A stretch of 64,000 bases of DNA from Kroppenstedtia guangzhouensis. Its GTDB lineage: Bacteria; Bacillota; Bacilli; Thermoactinomycetales; DSM-45169. Below the pieces are notes generated by a model that had not been told where the DNA came from, made no database searches, and saw nothing but the letters and a program-made list of their open reading frames with translations. This document shows positions 19,655 through 29,173 of this stretch, piece after piece. The first letter of the stretch is position 1; every line of letters begins with the position of its first letter. The DNA lies in NCBI RefSeq assembly GCF_014637345.1, contig NZ_BMEX01000001.1:372001-436000 (forward strand), in the 5' to 3' direction. The position numbers and the translations under genes are program-made.

Positions 19655-20014
19655 ATGGCGCGCATCCGTGCGAGTCGGGTCGGCGAACAAGTGAAAAAAG
19701 AGCTGAGCTATGTGTTGCAACATGAGATAAAGGATCCCCGGGTCGGTTTTGTAACGGTGACTGCAGTGGAGATGAGTGGAGATTTACAGCAAGCGAAAGT
19801 GTATATCAGTGTGCTGGGAAATGACGAGAAGAAAAAAGAGACTTTGGAGGGGCTGGAAAAAGCAAAAGGTTTCCTGCGGACGGAGATTGGAGGCCGAATC
19901 CAGCTTCGCCATACCCCGGAGCTGATTTTCAAATTCGATGAGTCGATCGAACACGGTCAGCACATTTCCAAATTGTTGGAAGAAGTGAATCGAAATGAGC
20001 GCAACCCTGGTTGA
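19655..20014 (+). CDS. rbfA: 30S ribosome-binding factor RbfA
   Basis: Cold-shock-associated 30S maturation factor with a KH-like fold. The 119-aa product starts [21 protein letters not shown] and carries the family segments [30 protein letters not shown] and [14 protein letters not shown]. The ATG at 19655 is 7 nt after AGGAGGTG; the GTG at 19646 lies within that site. Its end overlaps nrnA by 20 nt. Confidence 0.96.
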   Translation: MARIRASRVGEQVKKELSYVLQHEIKDPRVGFVTVTAVEMSGDLQQAKVYISVLGNDEKKKETLEGLEKAKGFLRTEIGGRIQLRHTPELIFKFDESIEHGQHISKLLEEVNRNERNPG

Positions 20015-20990
20015 GAACTGGAAACTGGCGGAAGCCTTCGTCTCGGAGCCGGGACCCTATCTGGTGGTTTCCCATCTGCATCCCGACGGGGATGCGATCG
20101 GCTCCACTTTGGCCGTCGGAGGAATTTTGAAGCAGTTGGGGAAACAAGTGATCATGGTCAACGAGTCCCCTGTTCCGGGCAAGTTCCGGTTTCTTCCAGG
20201 AGCGGAGGTGATCCGCTTTCCGGAGGAAGTTGCGGCGGAAAGTCCGTATCGACGGGTGATCGCCGTCGATGTGGCGGACCGGGAACGGATGGGATCCGCC
20301 TACCGGCTGTTGGCGGAGGATGCCGAGATCTTGAATATCGACCACCATCCCACCAATGACCGGTTCGGGACATACAACTTGGTGATTCCCGAGGCAGCGG
20401 CGACGGCGGAAATTCTTTGCCATTGGGCCCGGCGTTTGCAGGTGGAGTGGAATCGTGATCTGGCCACCTGTCTTTATACGGGATTGTTAACTGACACCGG
20501 TGGCTTTCGCTATGCCAACACCACACCGGAAGTGATGGAATTGGCCTCGGGTTTGTTACGTCACGGGGTGGATCCCGGAATGATCGCGGACCGGGTGATT
20601 GAGACGATGACACGAGGGCAGTTGGCATTGCTTCGTCGGGCTTTGGACACCCTGGCTTTTTCCGATGACGGACAAGTGGGTTGGATCAGGCTGACCCGGG
20701 AGGATTTCCGTTCCAGTGGAGCAAGGGAGGAAGACCTGGACGGGATCGTCAATTATGCACGCAATGTAGCGGGAGTGGATGTGGGGATTCTGTTCCGGGA
20801 AACAGACGGGCAAGGAATCAAGGTCAGTCTCCGTTCCAGGGAAATCGTCGATGTGGGGAAACTGGCCCAATCCATGGGCGGAGGCGGCCATGCGCGAGCG
20901 GCGGGTTGTACACTGACCGGAACCTTGGATGAGGCTGAAGCCGTCTTGTTGGGGCAGGTGAAGGCGGCACTGAAGGGGAGGGGGGGATGA
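19995..20990 (+). CDS. nrnA: NrnA, DHH-DHHA1 oligoribonuclease/pAp phosphatase
   Basis: Manganese-dependent DHH phosphoesterase that degrades short oligoribonucleotides and hydrolyses 3'-phosphoadenosine 5'-phosphate. The 331 aa show motif [13 protein letters not shown], the metal-binding DVADRERMG, the namesake IDHHPTND and the C-terminal DHHA1 [11 protein letters not shown]. It overlaps rbfA at its start and truB at its end (ATGA). The rbfA-nrnA-truB-ribF order is standard for the group. Confidence 0.95.
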   Translation: MSATLVENWKLAEAFVSEPGPYLVVSHLHPDGDAIGSTLAVGGILKQLGKQVIMVNESPVPGKFRFLPGAEVIRFPEEVAAESPYRRVIAVDVADRERMGSAYRLLAEDAEILNIDHHPTNDRFGTYNLVIPEAAATAEILCHWARRLQVEWNRDLATCLYTGLLTDTGGFRYANTTPEVMELASGLLRHGVDPGMIADRVIETMTRGQLALLRRALDTLAFSDDGQVGWIRLTREDFRSSGAREEDLDGIVNYARNVAGVDVGILFRETDGQGIKVSLRSREIVDVGKLAQSMGGGGHARAAGCTLTGTLDEAEAVLLGQVKAALKGRGG

Positions 20991-21892
20991 TGCTGCATGG
21001 TGTGGTCCCTGTCAATAAGCCGGCAGGGCTGACCTCCCATGATGTGGTGAACCGGATCCGACGTCTGTCCAGGCAGAAAAAGGTGGGGCATACCGGCACT
21101 CTCGATCCTGCAGTGAAAGGGGTGTTGCCCATCTGTCTGGGACAGGCGACCCGAATCGCCGAGTATATCCAGTCTCTCCCCAAAAGATATTGGGGAACCC
21201 TTACACTGGGAGCGGCCACCGATACCCAGGATCATACGGGCAGGGTGACGGAAGAGCAGCCGGTGAGTCCGTTGGATCCGGAACAAATTGACAGGGTGTT
21301 TCGGAGGTTCATCGGAGAGATCGAACAGGTCCCGCCGATGTATTCCGCTGTAAAGGTGGATGGGAAGCGGTTGTATGAATGGGCGCGTCAAGGACGGGAA
21401 ATCAAGCGAAGCTCCCGAAGGGTCACCGTCTACTCTTTGGAACGAACCGGAATCGAGGGGGGAGAGCAGCCCCGAATCCATTTTGATGTCCGATGCTCCA
21501 AAGGCACTTATGTGCGGACCCTGTGTGTTGATTTAGGCAAGGAGCTTGGTTATCCGGCCCACATGTCCCGGTTGGTGCGCACGGAGAGCGGTCCCTTTAC
21601 GCTGGAGGAAGCTTTCACTCTTGACAGATTGGAGAGGGTGGCGGCTTCGGGAGAGTGGGGAAGTGTCTTGACCGGGATCGGGGAGGCGCTGGGACATTTG
21701 CCCGAGATCGTGGTTCCCCAAAGTTTATTTACTTCTGTGATGAACGGCAGGCTCCTTCATCCCGGGAAAGGGGAGGGGCTCGCGGTCGGCACGCTTTTCC
21801 GCGTGTTCACCGAGGAAGGTCAATTTTGTGCCTTGTACCGGATGAAGGATGAACGGACAGCCAAGCCGGAAAAAGTGTTTCGGGTCAGGTGA
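20987..21892 (+). CDS. truB: tRNA pseudouridine(55) synthase
   Basis: Makes pseudouridine at position 55 of tRNA. The 301 aa open HGVVPVNKPAGLTSHDVV and contain HTGTLDP with catalytic Asp40, then PICLGQATRIAEYI, the GTLTLGAATDTQD loop and the C-terminal KGTYVRTLCVDLG. Start ATG 20987 overlaps the nrnA stop. The C terminus looks like a PUA-type domain. No unusual feature. Confidence 0.96.
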   Translation: MMLHGVVPVNKPAGLTSHDVVNRIRRLSRQKKVGHTGTLDPAVKGVLPICLGQATRIAEYIQSLPKRYWGTLTLGAATDTQDHTGRVTEEQPVSPLDPEQIDRVFRRFIGEIEQVPPMYSAVKVDGKRLYEWARQGREIKRSSRRVTVYSLERTGIEGGEQPRIHFDVRCSKGTYVRTLCVDLGKELGYPAHMSRLVRTESGPFTLEEAFTLDRLERVAASGEWGSVLTGIGEALGHLPEIVVPQSLFTSVMNGRLLHPGKGEGLAVGTLFRVFTEEGQFCALYRMKDERTAKPEKVFRVR

Positions 21893-21897
21893 AATCC

Positions 21898-22848
21898 ATG
21901 GAAACGATCCATTTAACTCATCCATTGAAAATCGAAAGAGAGGTTCCTCCTGTTTCTTTGGCGATCGGTTATTTTGACGGAGTCCATCTTGGGCACCGGA
22001 GTGTGATTGATCAGGCCCGTCAAATGGCTGGAGAGCTTGGGGTGTCCCCTGCGGTCATGACCTTTCATCCCCACCCCCGGGAAGTGTTGGGGAAAGCTTC
22101 CGTGTCCCGCTATCTCACTCCCTTGCCGGAGAAGTTGCTCCGGTTTGAGGAGCTGGGTGTTCAACGAGTGTATGTGATGAAGTTTGACCGTGGTCTGGCT
22201 TCGAGGACCCGGGAGGAATTCGTTGAAGAAGTGCTGATTCCACTGAAGGTGCGCGGGGTGTCTGTGGGCTTCAATTTCACCTTTGGCCGGGGAGCTGCGG
22301 GAAAGGCGGAGGATCTCAACCATCTGAGTGACGGCCGATTCCGGGTGGAGATCGTTCATCCCATCGCCAGTGGCGGAGATTTTGTCAGCAGTACCCGACT
22401 GCGGCAAGCCCTGGCTGAAGGGAATGTGGGAGAGGCTGCCAAGATTTTGGGACGTCCTTATTCCCTCCGGGGGGAAGTGGTTCGAGGAGATCGGAGAGGG
22501 CGGACCATCGGTTTTCCCACGGCCAACATCCGGTTGGAAGATCCGTTTATCATTCCCGCCACAGGGGTTTATGTGGTCCGTGTCCGTAGGGAAGAGGTTT
22601 CCCAAGAACTTTTCGGGATGATGAACATTGGATATCGACCCACTTTTCGGGATCCGAACCCTGTGAAAACCCTGGAAGTCCATCTGTTTGATCTGGATGA
22701 GAACCTGTACGGCGACCGGTTGGAAGTGGAGTTTCTTCATCGTCTCCGGGGTGAACAACCCTTTGAATCGGTCTCGGCATTGACGGAACAGTTGAAGTCC
22801 GATGAGAGGAACTCCCGGACATGGCTGAACCGGCAGAGTCTCTGTTGA
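21898..22848 (+). CDS. ribF: Bifunctional riboflavin kinase/FAD synthetase
   Basis: Converts riboflavin to FMN and FMN to FAD. The N-terminal adenylyltransferase domain has the nucleotidyl-transferase IGYFDGVHLGHRSVI and TFHPHPREVL; the C-terminal kinase domain has RTIGFPTANIRL and GMMNIGYRPTF, then LEVHLFD. AGGTGA sits 7 nt before ATG 21898; an alternative GTG (21889) overlaps the truB stop. Final gene of the long operon before the rpsO promoter. Confidence 0.95.
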   Translation: METIHLTHPLKIEREVPPVSLAIGYFDGVHLGHRSVIDQARQMAGELGVSPAVMTFHPHPREVLGKASVSRYLTPLPEKLLRFEELGVQRVYVMKFDRGLASRTREEFVEEVLIPLKVRGVSVGFNFTFGRGAAGKAEDLNHLSDGRFRVEIVHPIASGGDFVSSTRLRQALAEGNVGEAAKILGRPYSLRGEVVRGDRRGRTIGFPTANIRLEDPFIIPATGVYVVRVRREEVSQELFGMMNIGYRPTFRDPNPVKTLEVHLFDLDENLYGDRLEVEFLHRLRGEQPFESVSALTEQLKSDERNSRTWLNRQSLC

Positions 22849-22858
22849 CGGGAGCGCA

Positions 22859-22887
22859 TTTACTCGGAAACTGTTCTGTGCTATACT
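22859..22887 (+). promoter_or_regulatory. Candidate promoter for rpsO
   Basis: TTTACT (22859-22864), 17-nt spacer, TATACT (22882-22887) with TGc immediately upstream, i.e. an extended -10. It would start about 110 nt before the rpsO start codon. Confidence 0.62.
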
Positions 22888-22901
22888 GTTTTGGTACTGG
22901 C

Positions 22902-22978
22902 CGGGATACTCTGTCCCGTGCAAAACCCTGGCGCGGATCATCGACTGCCTCGACGATGGCCTGGGCCACGGGGGTTTT
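22902..22978 (+). promoter_or_regulatory. Structured rpsO leader, likely S15 autoregulatory element
   Basis: Three pairings stand out: CGGGA/TCCCG (22902-22906 with 22914-22918), the long-range AAAACCC/GGGTTTT (22922-22928 with 22972-22978), and inside it CATCG/CGATG (22939-22943 with 22954-22958). A nested, junction-like fold just before the ribosome-binding site fits known S15 feedback leaders, whose shape differs among bacteria. The assignment to S15 is an inference. Confidence 0.45.
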
Positions 22979-23001
22979 TCCAACAAAGGAGGTGAAAGGG
23001 A

Positions 23002-23271
23002 TTGACTCTGTCCCTGGAACGGAAGCGGGAAATTATCGAAGAATACAAGACTCACGAGAGCGATACCGGGTCCCCGGAAGTTCAGGTGGCGATCCTGACG
23101 CACCGGATCAATGAGTTGAACGAGCATCTGCGTGAGCATAAGAAAGATCATCACTCTCGCCGCGGTCTGCTGAAGATGGTCGGGCAGCGACGCAACCTGC
23201 TCAATTACCTGAAGAAAAATGACGTCGCGCGGTACCGGACGTTGATTCAAAAACTGGGCTTGCGCCGGTAA
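23002..23271 (+). CDS. rpsO: 30S ribosomal protein S15
   Basis: Primary 16S rRNA-binding protein of the 30S platform. The 89-aa sequence is fully collinear with S15, including [35 protein letters not shown] and the C-terminal [22 protein letters not shown]. The start is TTG at 23002, 6 nt after AAAGGAGGTGA; no nearby ATG is in frame. It has its own promoter, leader and terminator. Confidence 0.97.
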   Translation: MTLSLERKREIIEEYKTHESDTGSPEVQVAILTHRINELNEHLREHKKDHHSRRGLLKMVGQRRNLLNYLKKNDVARYRTLIQKLGLRR

Positions 23272-23280
23272 CTCTGGAAG

Positions 23281-23302
23281 AGCGGGGATTTCCCCGCTTT
23301 TT
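23281..23302 (+). terminator. Intrinsic terminator after rpsO
   Basis: AGCGGGG (23281-23287) pairs with CCCCGCT (23292-23298) across ATTT, followed by five T. Confidence 0.85.
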
Positions 23303-23406
23303 CAATAGGAGCATCTATGCATGCTCCTAAAAACCGGGCAGAAGGAAATAATGCAAGGATGAAGAAAGTAAACATGTGTGCGTTGAGAGGAGGAAATGCG
23401 GCATTG

Positions 23407-25497
23407 ATGGAACCGACCATATTTGAGACTGAATTTGCTGGAAGACGGCTGACGATAGAAGTCGGCAAATACGCCAACCAGGCCAACGGAGCAGCGCTTG
23501 TCCGTTATGGGGATACTGCGGTGATGGCCACGGCCACTGCATCTGATGAACCGAAGGATCTTGGCTTTTTTCCATTGACGGTCAACTATGAGGAAAGGCT
23601 TTATGCTGTGGGTAAGATTCCCGGTGGTTTTATTAAACGGGAGGGACGACCCTCGGAAAAGGCTGTCCTGGCCAGTCGACTGATTGACCGTCCCATTCGC
23701 CCGCTGTTCCCGGAAGGTTATCGGAATGATGTTCAGGTAATCACGACGGTGATGTCCGTGGATCAGGATTGCTCCACGGAGATCGCGGCGATGATCGGTG
23801 CGTCCACCGCTTTATCCGTCTCCGATATTCCTTTCGCAGGTCCGATTGCAGGTGTGATCGTCGGACGGGTGAACAGTAAATGGGTGCTGAACCCTTCCGT
23901 GGAACAGGCGGAAAAAAGCGATCTTCACCTGGTGGTCGCCGGTACCAAACACGGGATCAACATGGTGGAGGCAGGGGCCAATGAAGTTCCCGAAGATGTG
24001 ATGCTGGAAGGGATCCTGTTTGGCCATGAAGGGATCAAGGAGATGATCGCATTTCAGGAGAAGATCGTGCAACAGGTGGGGAAAGAAAAGATGGAGCCGG
24101 ATCTCCATCAAGTGGATCCCGAACTGGAACGAAAGGTCCGTGAACTGGCAGCGGTCCCCATGGAAAAAGCCGCTCAAGTAGAAGAGAAACAGGAACGGCA
24201 GGATGCGATCCAACAGGTAAGAGAGTCGGTTTTGGAGCAGTTGACTGGGGAAGATCCGGAGGAGGAACAAATCAGGGAAATCGAAGAGGTTTTGGACACG
24301 GTGCTCAAGGAAGTGGTGCGTCGGATGATCCTGGAGGAAAAGAAACGTCCCGACGGCCGTTCTCCGGAAGAGATCCGACCTCTTACCAGTGAAGTGGGAA
24401 TTCTCCCCCGTACCCACGGTTCCGGCCATTTCCGACGGGGCCAAACCCAAGTCCTCAGCGTCTGCACCCTGGGAGCTCTGGGTGATGTTCAGATCCTGGA
24501 TGGGCTCGATCTGGAGGAGTCGAAACGGTTTATGCACCACTATAACTTCCCGCCCTATTCCGTCGGTGAATCCCGTCCCTTGAGAGGACCGGGGCGACGT
24601 GAAATTGGACACGGAGCCCTGGGTGAACGGGCCTTGGAACCGGTGATCCCCTCAGAAGAGACATTTCCCTATACGATTCGACTCGTATCCGAGGTGCTGG
24701 AATCCAACGGATCCACTTCCCAGGCCAGTATCTGCGCTTCCACCCTGGCCTTGATGGATGCAGGGGTGCCAATCAAGGCACCGGTGGCAGGGATTGCGAT
24801 GGGGCTTGTCAAGGAAGGGAATCAAGTGACGGTCCTGACGGATATCCAAGGGATGGAAGACCACTTGGGGGATATGGATTTCAAGGTGGCCGGCACCCGC
24901 AAGGGAGTCACCGCATTACAGATGGATATCAAGATCGAAGAGATTGACCGACAGATCCTTTCCCAGGCATTGCAACAAGCACATCGTGCCCGGCATGTGC
25001 TTCTTGACAATATGACGGCCACTCTGGGTGAACCCCGCCGGGAGCTGTCCCCCCATGCTCCGAAAATCCTGACTCTGAAAATTCATCCCGACAAAATCCG
25101 GGAAGTGATCGGGCCCAGCGGCCGGGTGATCAATAAGATTATTGATGAAACCGGAGTCAAAATCGACATTGAGCAGGATGGAAGGATCTTTATTGCGTCG
25201 GCGGACCCCGAGCAAAATGAGAAAGCGAAGAGCATTATCGAAGATTTGGTCCGGGAAGTGGTTGTCGGGGAAACCTATACCGGAACGGTCAAACGGGTGG
25301 AGAAATACGGGGCTTTTGTGGAGATCCTTCCGGGAAAAGAAGGGTTGGTACATATCTCTCAGTTGGATAAAGACCGCGTCAACAAGGTGAGCGATGTGGT
25401 GAACCTGGGAGATCAGATCCGGGTGAAAGTGACCGAAATCGATAACCAGGGGCGGATCAATCTGTCCAGGAAAGCGATCCTGACACAAGGATCCTGA
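23407..25497 (+). CDS. pnp: Polynucleotide phosphorylase
   Basis: 3'-5' phosphorolytic exoribonuclease of the RNA decay machinery. Two RNase PH domains flank a helical domain; family blocks include [43 protein letters not shown] and [11 protein letters not shown]. They are followed by the KH domain ([22 protein letters not shown]) and an S1 domain ([28 protein letters not shown]). Homology supports a start near [13 protein letters not shown] (ATG 23407, or TTG 23404 with better spacing to AGAGGAGG); the long frame opens at 23317. About 696 aa. Confidence 0.97.
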   Translation: MEPTIFETEFAGRRLTIEVGKYANQANGAALVRYGDTAVMATATASDEPKDLGFFPLTVNYEERLYAVGKIPGGFIKREGRPSEKAVLASRLIDRPIRPLFPEGYRNDVQVITTVMSVDQDCSTEIAAMIGASTALSVSDIPFAGPIAGVIVGRVNSKWVLNPSVEQAEKSDLHLVVAGTKHGINMVEAGANEVPEDVMLEGILFGHEGIKEMIAFQEKIVQQVGKEKMEPDLHQVDPELERKVRELAAVPMEKAAQVEEKQERQDAIQQVRESVLEQLTGEDPEEEQIREIEEVLDTVLKEVVRRMILEEKKRPDGRSPEEIRPLTSEVGILPRTHGSGHFRRGQTQVLSVCTLGALGDVQILDGLDLEESKRFMHHYNFPPYSVGESRPLRGPGRREIGHGALGERALEPVIPSEETFPYTIRLVSEVLESNGSTSQASICASTLALMDAGVPIKAPVAGIAMGLVKEGNQVTVLTDIQGMEDHLGDMDFKVAGTRKGVTALQMDIKIEEIDRQILSQALQQAHRARHVLLDNMTATLGEPRRELSPHAPKILTLKIHPDKIREVIGPSGRVINKIIDETGVKIDIEQDGRIFIASADPEQNEKAKSIIEDLVREVVVGETYTGTVKRVEKYGAFVEILPGKEGLVHISQLDKDRVNKVSDVVNLGDQIRVKVTEIDNQGRINLSRKAILTQGS

Positions 25498-25512
25498 ATC
25501 CTCCCCCGCACA

Positions 25513-25543
25513 AAAAGAGTCAGAGCGATCTGTCTCTTTTTTT
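25513..25543 (+). terminator. Intrinsic terminator after pnp
   Basis: AAAAGAG-T-CAGA (25513-25524) pairs with TCTG-T-CTCTTTT (25529-25540), single T-T mismatch, GCGA loop and T-run. Confidence 0.82.
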
Positions 25544-25623
25544 ATGGGGAAAAGCCCTCTGTATAGGACCTGGTTCGTGTGCATAAGTTAGTAGCATCCA
25601 ATGGGGTGACGAGGTGTTTTTAT

Positions 25624-26610
25624 ATGAAGGGAAGATTGCAGAAGCGTTGGGTGCTGCTGGCGCTGCCCCTGATCTGGTTGGCGGTCTGTTCCCCTTCAGT
25701 GACCGCTTATGTCACATCTGTTAAAAAAGGAACGGCGGAGCCGGTGTTTAAGCAGAAGGAGGATGAGAAGCTGAGGGAAGTGATCGAAAAGGGCTCCCGC
25801 GCTCGTTTAGATCCCCCGGTGGATGCCCGCATCGACCGCATATGGAGGGCGATCCCTGGTTACAATGGGCTGGAAGTGGACAAGGAAGCCACCTATCGAT
25901 TTGCAGTCAAAGGGGGAAGAAGGAAACCTGTTTCCTGGATTTACCGAGAGATCCCGGTCAAGGTTTCCCTCGACCAATTGCCTGCGGAACCCATCTATCG
26001 GGGAAATGAAAAAAAGCCGATGGCCGCTTTGATGATCAATGTGGCCTGGGGAACAGAACATTTACCCCGGATGTTGGATATCCTGGAGAAGGAGGGGGTT
26101 GCTGCCACCTTTTTTCTGGATGGTTCTTGGTTGAACAAACATCCGGGGGAGGCGAAAAGGTTATTGGATAAAGGTCATGAGTTGGGAAATCATGGTTACA
26201 GCCACCCCTTGATGAGCCGGATTTCCCGGGAGCGGATTCGTTCAGAGATTGAAAAGACAGAGGCTCTGATCCGGAGGTTGGGGATAAAATCCGCCTATTT
26301 CGCTCCCCCGGCTGGGGATTTCAACCGGGTCGTGCTGGAAGAAGCCCGGCGAATGGGAATGAAGACGGTGTTGTGGACCGTGGATACGGTGGATTGGAGA
26401 AAAACTTCTTCGCCGGAGTGGATGACTCAGCGGATCCGCAAAGGGATCGGCAAAGGATCGCTGATATTGATGCACCCCACGGAGCGAACCGTTCAGGCAC
26501 TTCCTCAAATCATCCGTGTGATCAAAGAGAAGGGATTGCGATTGGGAACGGTCAATGAAGTGTTATCCCCCAAACGGGTGGAGATTGTTGAGCCTGTCCC
26601 CTCCTTTTGA
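25624..26610 (+). CDS. ylxY: YlxY-type sporulation polysaccharide deacetylase-like protein
   Basis: NodB-fold protein of the YlxY branch, placed after pnp as in B. subtilis. The 328 aa begin with a basic N terminus and a hydrophobic segment (VLLALPLIWLAVCS), consistent with export or membrane anchoring. The NodB domain follows: MINVAWGTEHLPRMLDILEKEG, VAATFFLDGSWL, GHELGNHGYSHP, RPP-like YFAPPAGDFN and ILMHPT. Motif 1, normally TFDDGP, reads NVAWGTE, so the catalytic Asp pair is lost; the GNHGYSHP metal motif is partly kept. ATG 25624 is 9 nt after GAGGTG. It may act as a binding or scaffolding protein rather than a deacetylase. Confidence 0.88.
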   Translation: MKGRLQKRWVLLALPLIWLAVCSPSVTAYVTSVKKGTAEPVFKQKEDEKLREVIEKGSRARLDPPVDARIDRIWRAIPGYNGLEVDKEATYRFAVKGGRRKPVSWIYREIPVKVSLDQLPAEPIYRGNEKKPMAALMINVAWGTEHLPRMLDILEKEGVAATFFLDGSWLNKHPGEAKRLLDKGHELGNHGYSHPLMSRISRERIRSEIEKTEALIRRLGIKSAYFAPPAGDFNRVVLEEARRMGMKTVLWTVDTVDWRKTSSPEWMTQRIRKGIGKGSLILMHPTERTVQALPQIIRVIKEKGLRLGTVNEVLSPKRVEIVEPVPSF

Positions 26611-26616
26611 TATAGT
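26588..26616 (+). promoter_or_regulatory. Candidate promoter for the M16 protease gene
   Basis: TTGAGC (26588-26593), 17-nt spacer, TATAGT (26611-26616) preceded by TGa. It lies across the end of ylxY. Confidence 0.55.
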
Positions 26617-26668
26617 GGGAATGGTTTTTTTAAGGTGGGATATTGGGATAGGGGGGAACGCATAAAAA

Positions 26669-27928
26669 GTGATTCAGAGATATCAGCTTCCCAATGGGGT
26701 CCGGGTGGTGGCGGAATCGATTCCGCATGTCCGGTCGGTAGCTTTCGGACTGTGGATCGGAGCCGGATCCCGTTGGGAGACAGAGGAGAACAACGGGATT
26801 TCTCATTTTTTGGAGCACATGCTTTTCAAAGGAACCAAGAAGCGGACCGCCCGTCAACTGGCGGAAACCTTTGATGAAATCGGCGGGCAGGTGAACGCCT
26901 TCACATCGAAGGAGATGACCTGTTATTACGCCAAAGTGTTGGATGAGCATCTGGAAATCGCGATCGATGTGTTGGCGGATATGTTTTTTGAATCCCTGTT
27001 TGATCCGGAGGAGATAGAAAAAGAGCAAAAAGTGGTGGAAGAAGAGATTCGGATGGTGGAAGACACACCGGACGATGTGGTTCACGACTATCTCTCCGCA
27101 GCTGCCATGGAAAATCATTCTCTCGGATATGGGGTCCTCGGAAATGTGGAAAATGTTCAGGGTTTTAACCGTTCTCTCTTACTGGAGTACAAGGGGAAGC
27201 ATTACCGTCCCGATCAGTTGGTGATTGCACTTGCGGGAAATTTGCCGGAACATTATCAGGAATGGATCGCAGAACGCTTTGGTGGATTCCAAGTGGAGGG
27301 AAAAGCTGGTTCAATGAGTGGTGTCCCGTTGTTCACCGCTGGAAGTTCCATCCGCCGCAAAGCGACAGAGCAGTCCCATTTTTGTATCGGGCTTGCCGGT
27401 GTTTCTGTTGGGGATCCTCAAATTTATTCGTTTAATTTGTTGAACAACTTACTAGGTGGAAACATGAGCTCCCGTCTTTTTCAGGAAGTGCGGGAAGAAC
27501 GGGGGTTGGCCTACTCGGTCTTCTCTTACCACAGTGCCTACAGTGATACAGGTTTATTCACGGTTTACGCCGGAACGGCGCCCGGTCAGGAAAATGAAGT
27601 GATCGAAATTCTCCTTCGTATTTTAAAAGAGTTGCGGGAAGATGGCGTGACTGAAGAGGAACTGCGAAAAGGAAAAGAACAGTTGAAGGGAAGCATAATG
27701 ATGAGCCTGGAGAGCACCAACAACCGGATGAGCCGCCTTGGAAAAAACGAGCTCCTTCTGGGTCGTCACAAATCCCTCGATGAAGTGGTGGCAGCAGTGG
27801 AAAGTCTGACTTGCCAGGATCTTCTGAAAGCGGCACAGAGGGTTTTTTCCCAGCCGATGGCCTTCTCCATCATTTCGCCGGAGGGTGCCCTTCCCACGGC
27901 TTTCAGGAGGGACGCTCTTGTACTTTGA
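26669..27928 (+). CDS. mlpA: M16-family zinc metalloprotease (MlpA/YmxG type)
   Basis: Pitrilysin-family peptidase of the processing-peptidase type. The 419 aa carry the inverted zinc motif HFLEH followed about 75 residues later by the third ligand in [15 protein letters not shown], and the C-terminal half with [17 protein letters not shown] and the [14 protein letters not shown] segment. The start GTG 26669 follows GGGGGGAACG. It overlaps the dut start by 11 nt. Location pnp-ylxY-mlpA is as in B. subtilis. Likely an active peptidase, unlike the ymfF product. Confidence 0.93.
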   Translation: MIQRYQLPNGVRVVAESIPHVRSVAFGLWIGAGSRWETEENNGISHFLEHMLFKGTKKRTARQLAETFDEIGGQVNAFTSKEMTCYYAKVLDEHLEIAIDVLADMFFESLFDPEEIEKEQKVVEEEIRMVEDTPDDVVHDYLSAAAMENHSLGYGVLGNVENVQGFNRSLLLEYKGKHYRPDQLVIALAGNLPEHYQEWIAERFGGFQVEGKAGSMSGVPLFTAGSSIRRKATEQSHFCIGLAGVSVGDPQIYSFNLLNNLLGGNMSSRLFQEVREERGLAYSVFSYHSAYSDTGLFTVYAGTAPGQENEVIEILLRILKELREDGVTEEELRKGKEQLKGSIMMSLESTNNRMSRLGKNELLLGRHKSLDEVVAAVESLTCQDLLKAAQRVFSQPMAFSIISPEGALPTAFRRDALVL

Positions 27929-28364
27929 GGTGGGAATCAAAAAGCTGCCCGGAAATGAAGATTTGTCTTTGCCTGAGCGGATGTCGGAAGGGGCGAGCGG
28001 TTTCGACCTGTCTGCGGCGCTCAGGGATGAACTCCGGTTGGAACCCGGAGAGTGGGGGTTGGTCCCCACGGGGATCGCCTTGGAGATGCCGACCGGGATG
28101 GAAGCACAAGTCCGCCCCCGCAGTGGCTTGGCTTTGAAACACGGGGTCACGCTGTTGAATTCTCCGGGAACCATCGATGCGGATTACCGGGGGGAGATTT
28201 CCGTCATTCTCCATAACCTGGGCAAAAAGCCCTTTGTGGTCCGGCGCGGGGAGAGAATCGCTCAGCTGGTGTTCCAGCAGGTTCTTTCGGTTCGACTGAT
28301 GGAAAAGGAAAAGCTGAGCTCCACCGATCGCGGGTCCGGTGGATTTGGCCACACGGGCAAGTGA
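27918..28364 (+). CDS. dut: dUTP diphosphatase (dUTPase)
   Basis: Hydrolyses dUTP to dUMP and PPi, keeping uracil out of DNA. The trimeric dUTPase motifs are in order: [21 protein letters not shown], the catalytic [21 protein letters not shown] and the C-terminal Gly-rich [10 protein letters not shown]. The TTG at 27918, 6 nt after AGGAGGGA, gives 148 aa, the usual length; the start lies inside the mlpA end. dut does not occupy this site in B. subtilis, so it is an insertion in the mlpA-ymxH interval. Confidence 0.95.
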   Translation: MYFEVGIKKLPGNEDLSLPERMSEGASGFDLSAALRDELRLEPGEWGLVPTGIALEMPTGMEAQVRPRSGLALKHGVTLLNSPGTIDADYRGEISVILHNLGKKPFVVRRGERIAQLVFQQVLSVRLMEKEKLSSTDRGSGGFGHTGK

Positions 28365-28524
28365 CAAGAGAAAAGGATAGGGTGGCTCAAGAGGAGATCG
28401 ATTGGATCAAGCTGCCTGTTTCAAGCGGCCTCCCTTCCGTATGGAATGGGGCGGAAATACTCATTCAGGGTGTTTATTCACTGGAAAACAGGCGTTGGAA
28501 AATGAATGCTGGTTTGCTACAACA

Positions 28525-28550
28525 AAATCCTCTCGTTAAGAGAGGGTTTT
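28525..28550 (+). terminator. Intrinsic terminator downstream of dut
   Basis: AAATCCTCTC (28525-28534) pairs with GAGAGGGTTT (28540-28549), one T-G pair, loop GTTAA, T-rich end. Confidence 0.82.
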
Positions 28551-28577
28551 ATCATTATCTATTTCATGTGGTATAAA
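28549..28577 (+). promoter_or_regulatory. Candidate promoter upstream of ymxH
   Basis: TTATCA (28549-28554), 17-nt spacer, TATAAA (28572-28577) with TGg in front. It starts right after the dut terminator and would give a leader of about 170 nt before ymxH. A looser sigma-E-like pair (TCATAAGT near 28707, GATAGACT) also lies closer to the gene. Confidence 0.4.
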
Positions 28578-28753
28578 CCCTTTCCGTGAACAGCTCGATA
28601 AAGGACATGGGGGCCGCAGTGAAGGATGGAAGCGTCTTTTCTGCGAGAGCTATGCTTGCAGAGATTTCCTCTTGAAAGAGAAACGTTTGTTACTGATGGG
28701 AGGTTGTCATAAGTCCTGTCCCTGATCGATAGACTGCAGCAGGGGGGATCCAG

Positions 28754-28996
28754 ATGCGTTTCAGTGAATTTGCGGAAAAGGAATTGATTGATGTGGCGGG
28801 CGGGGAACGGATCGGGTCTGTGGGCCAGGCGGATCTGGTGATCGATTCCCGAACCGGGGAAATCCGTTCTCTGCTGTTGCCTGTGGGGACTTCCTGGTTT
28901 GGGAAAAAGCAGGGGACACGAAAGATCGCATGGGGTCACATCCGGAAGATCGGCCCCGAGATGGTGATTGTAGAAGGGGGAGAGCGTTCCTATTAA
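28754..28996 (+). CDS. ymxH: YlmC/YmxH-family PRC-barrel sporulation protein
   Basis: 80-aa PRC-barrel protein of the YlmC/YmxH family: RFSEFAEKELIDVAGGERIGSVGQADLVID, then RSLLLPVGTSWFGKKQGTRKIAWGHIRKIG. ATG 28754 follows CAGGGGGGATCCAG. The ymxH-dpaA-dpaB neighbourhood is conserved in spore formers, which supports a sporulation link, but no biochemical role is known to me. Confidence 0.9.
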   Translation: MRFSEFAEKELIDVAGGERIGSVGQADLVIDSRTGEIRSLLLPVGTSWFGKKQGTRKIAWGHIRKIGPEMVIVEGGERSY

Positions 28997-29068
28997 ACTG
29001 ATCCCGTTTTTGGACCCGGGCGAACTCTGCGCCCGGTTTTTTCGTATGAACAGGCTGAAGTTCCGGTA

Positions 29069-29096
29069 ACCGTGGCTGCTCTCCTCTCATATGATG
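29069..29096 (+). promoter_or_regulatory. Candidate sigma-K promoter for dpaA-dpaB
   Basis: AC at 29069-29070, 17-nt spacer, CATATGATG at 29088-29096, close to the sigma-K form AC-N16/17-CATAnnnTA (last base G for A). The dipicolinate synthase operon is a known mother-cell sigma-K target in B. subtilis, which supports the match. Confidence 0.5.
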
Positions 29097-29173
29097 CAAA
29101 AGCGGAGACTTCTCAGTGAGGGTGTCCCCGTTTTCAAGGGGTGCTCCCCCGGGAAAGGGGTTTTACAGGGGAG

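Noticed and set aside
28361-28576. 71-aa frame after dut
   Set aside because: Starts at the dut stop without a ribosome-binding site and reads through the dut terminator.
28707-28737. Sigma-E promoter before ymxH (TCATAAGT ... GATAGACT)
   Set aside because: Both elements deviate from consensus and the spacer is 13 nt; kept only as a remark.
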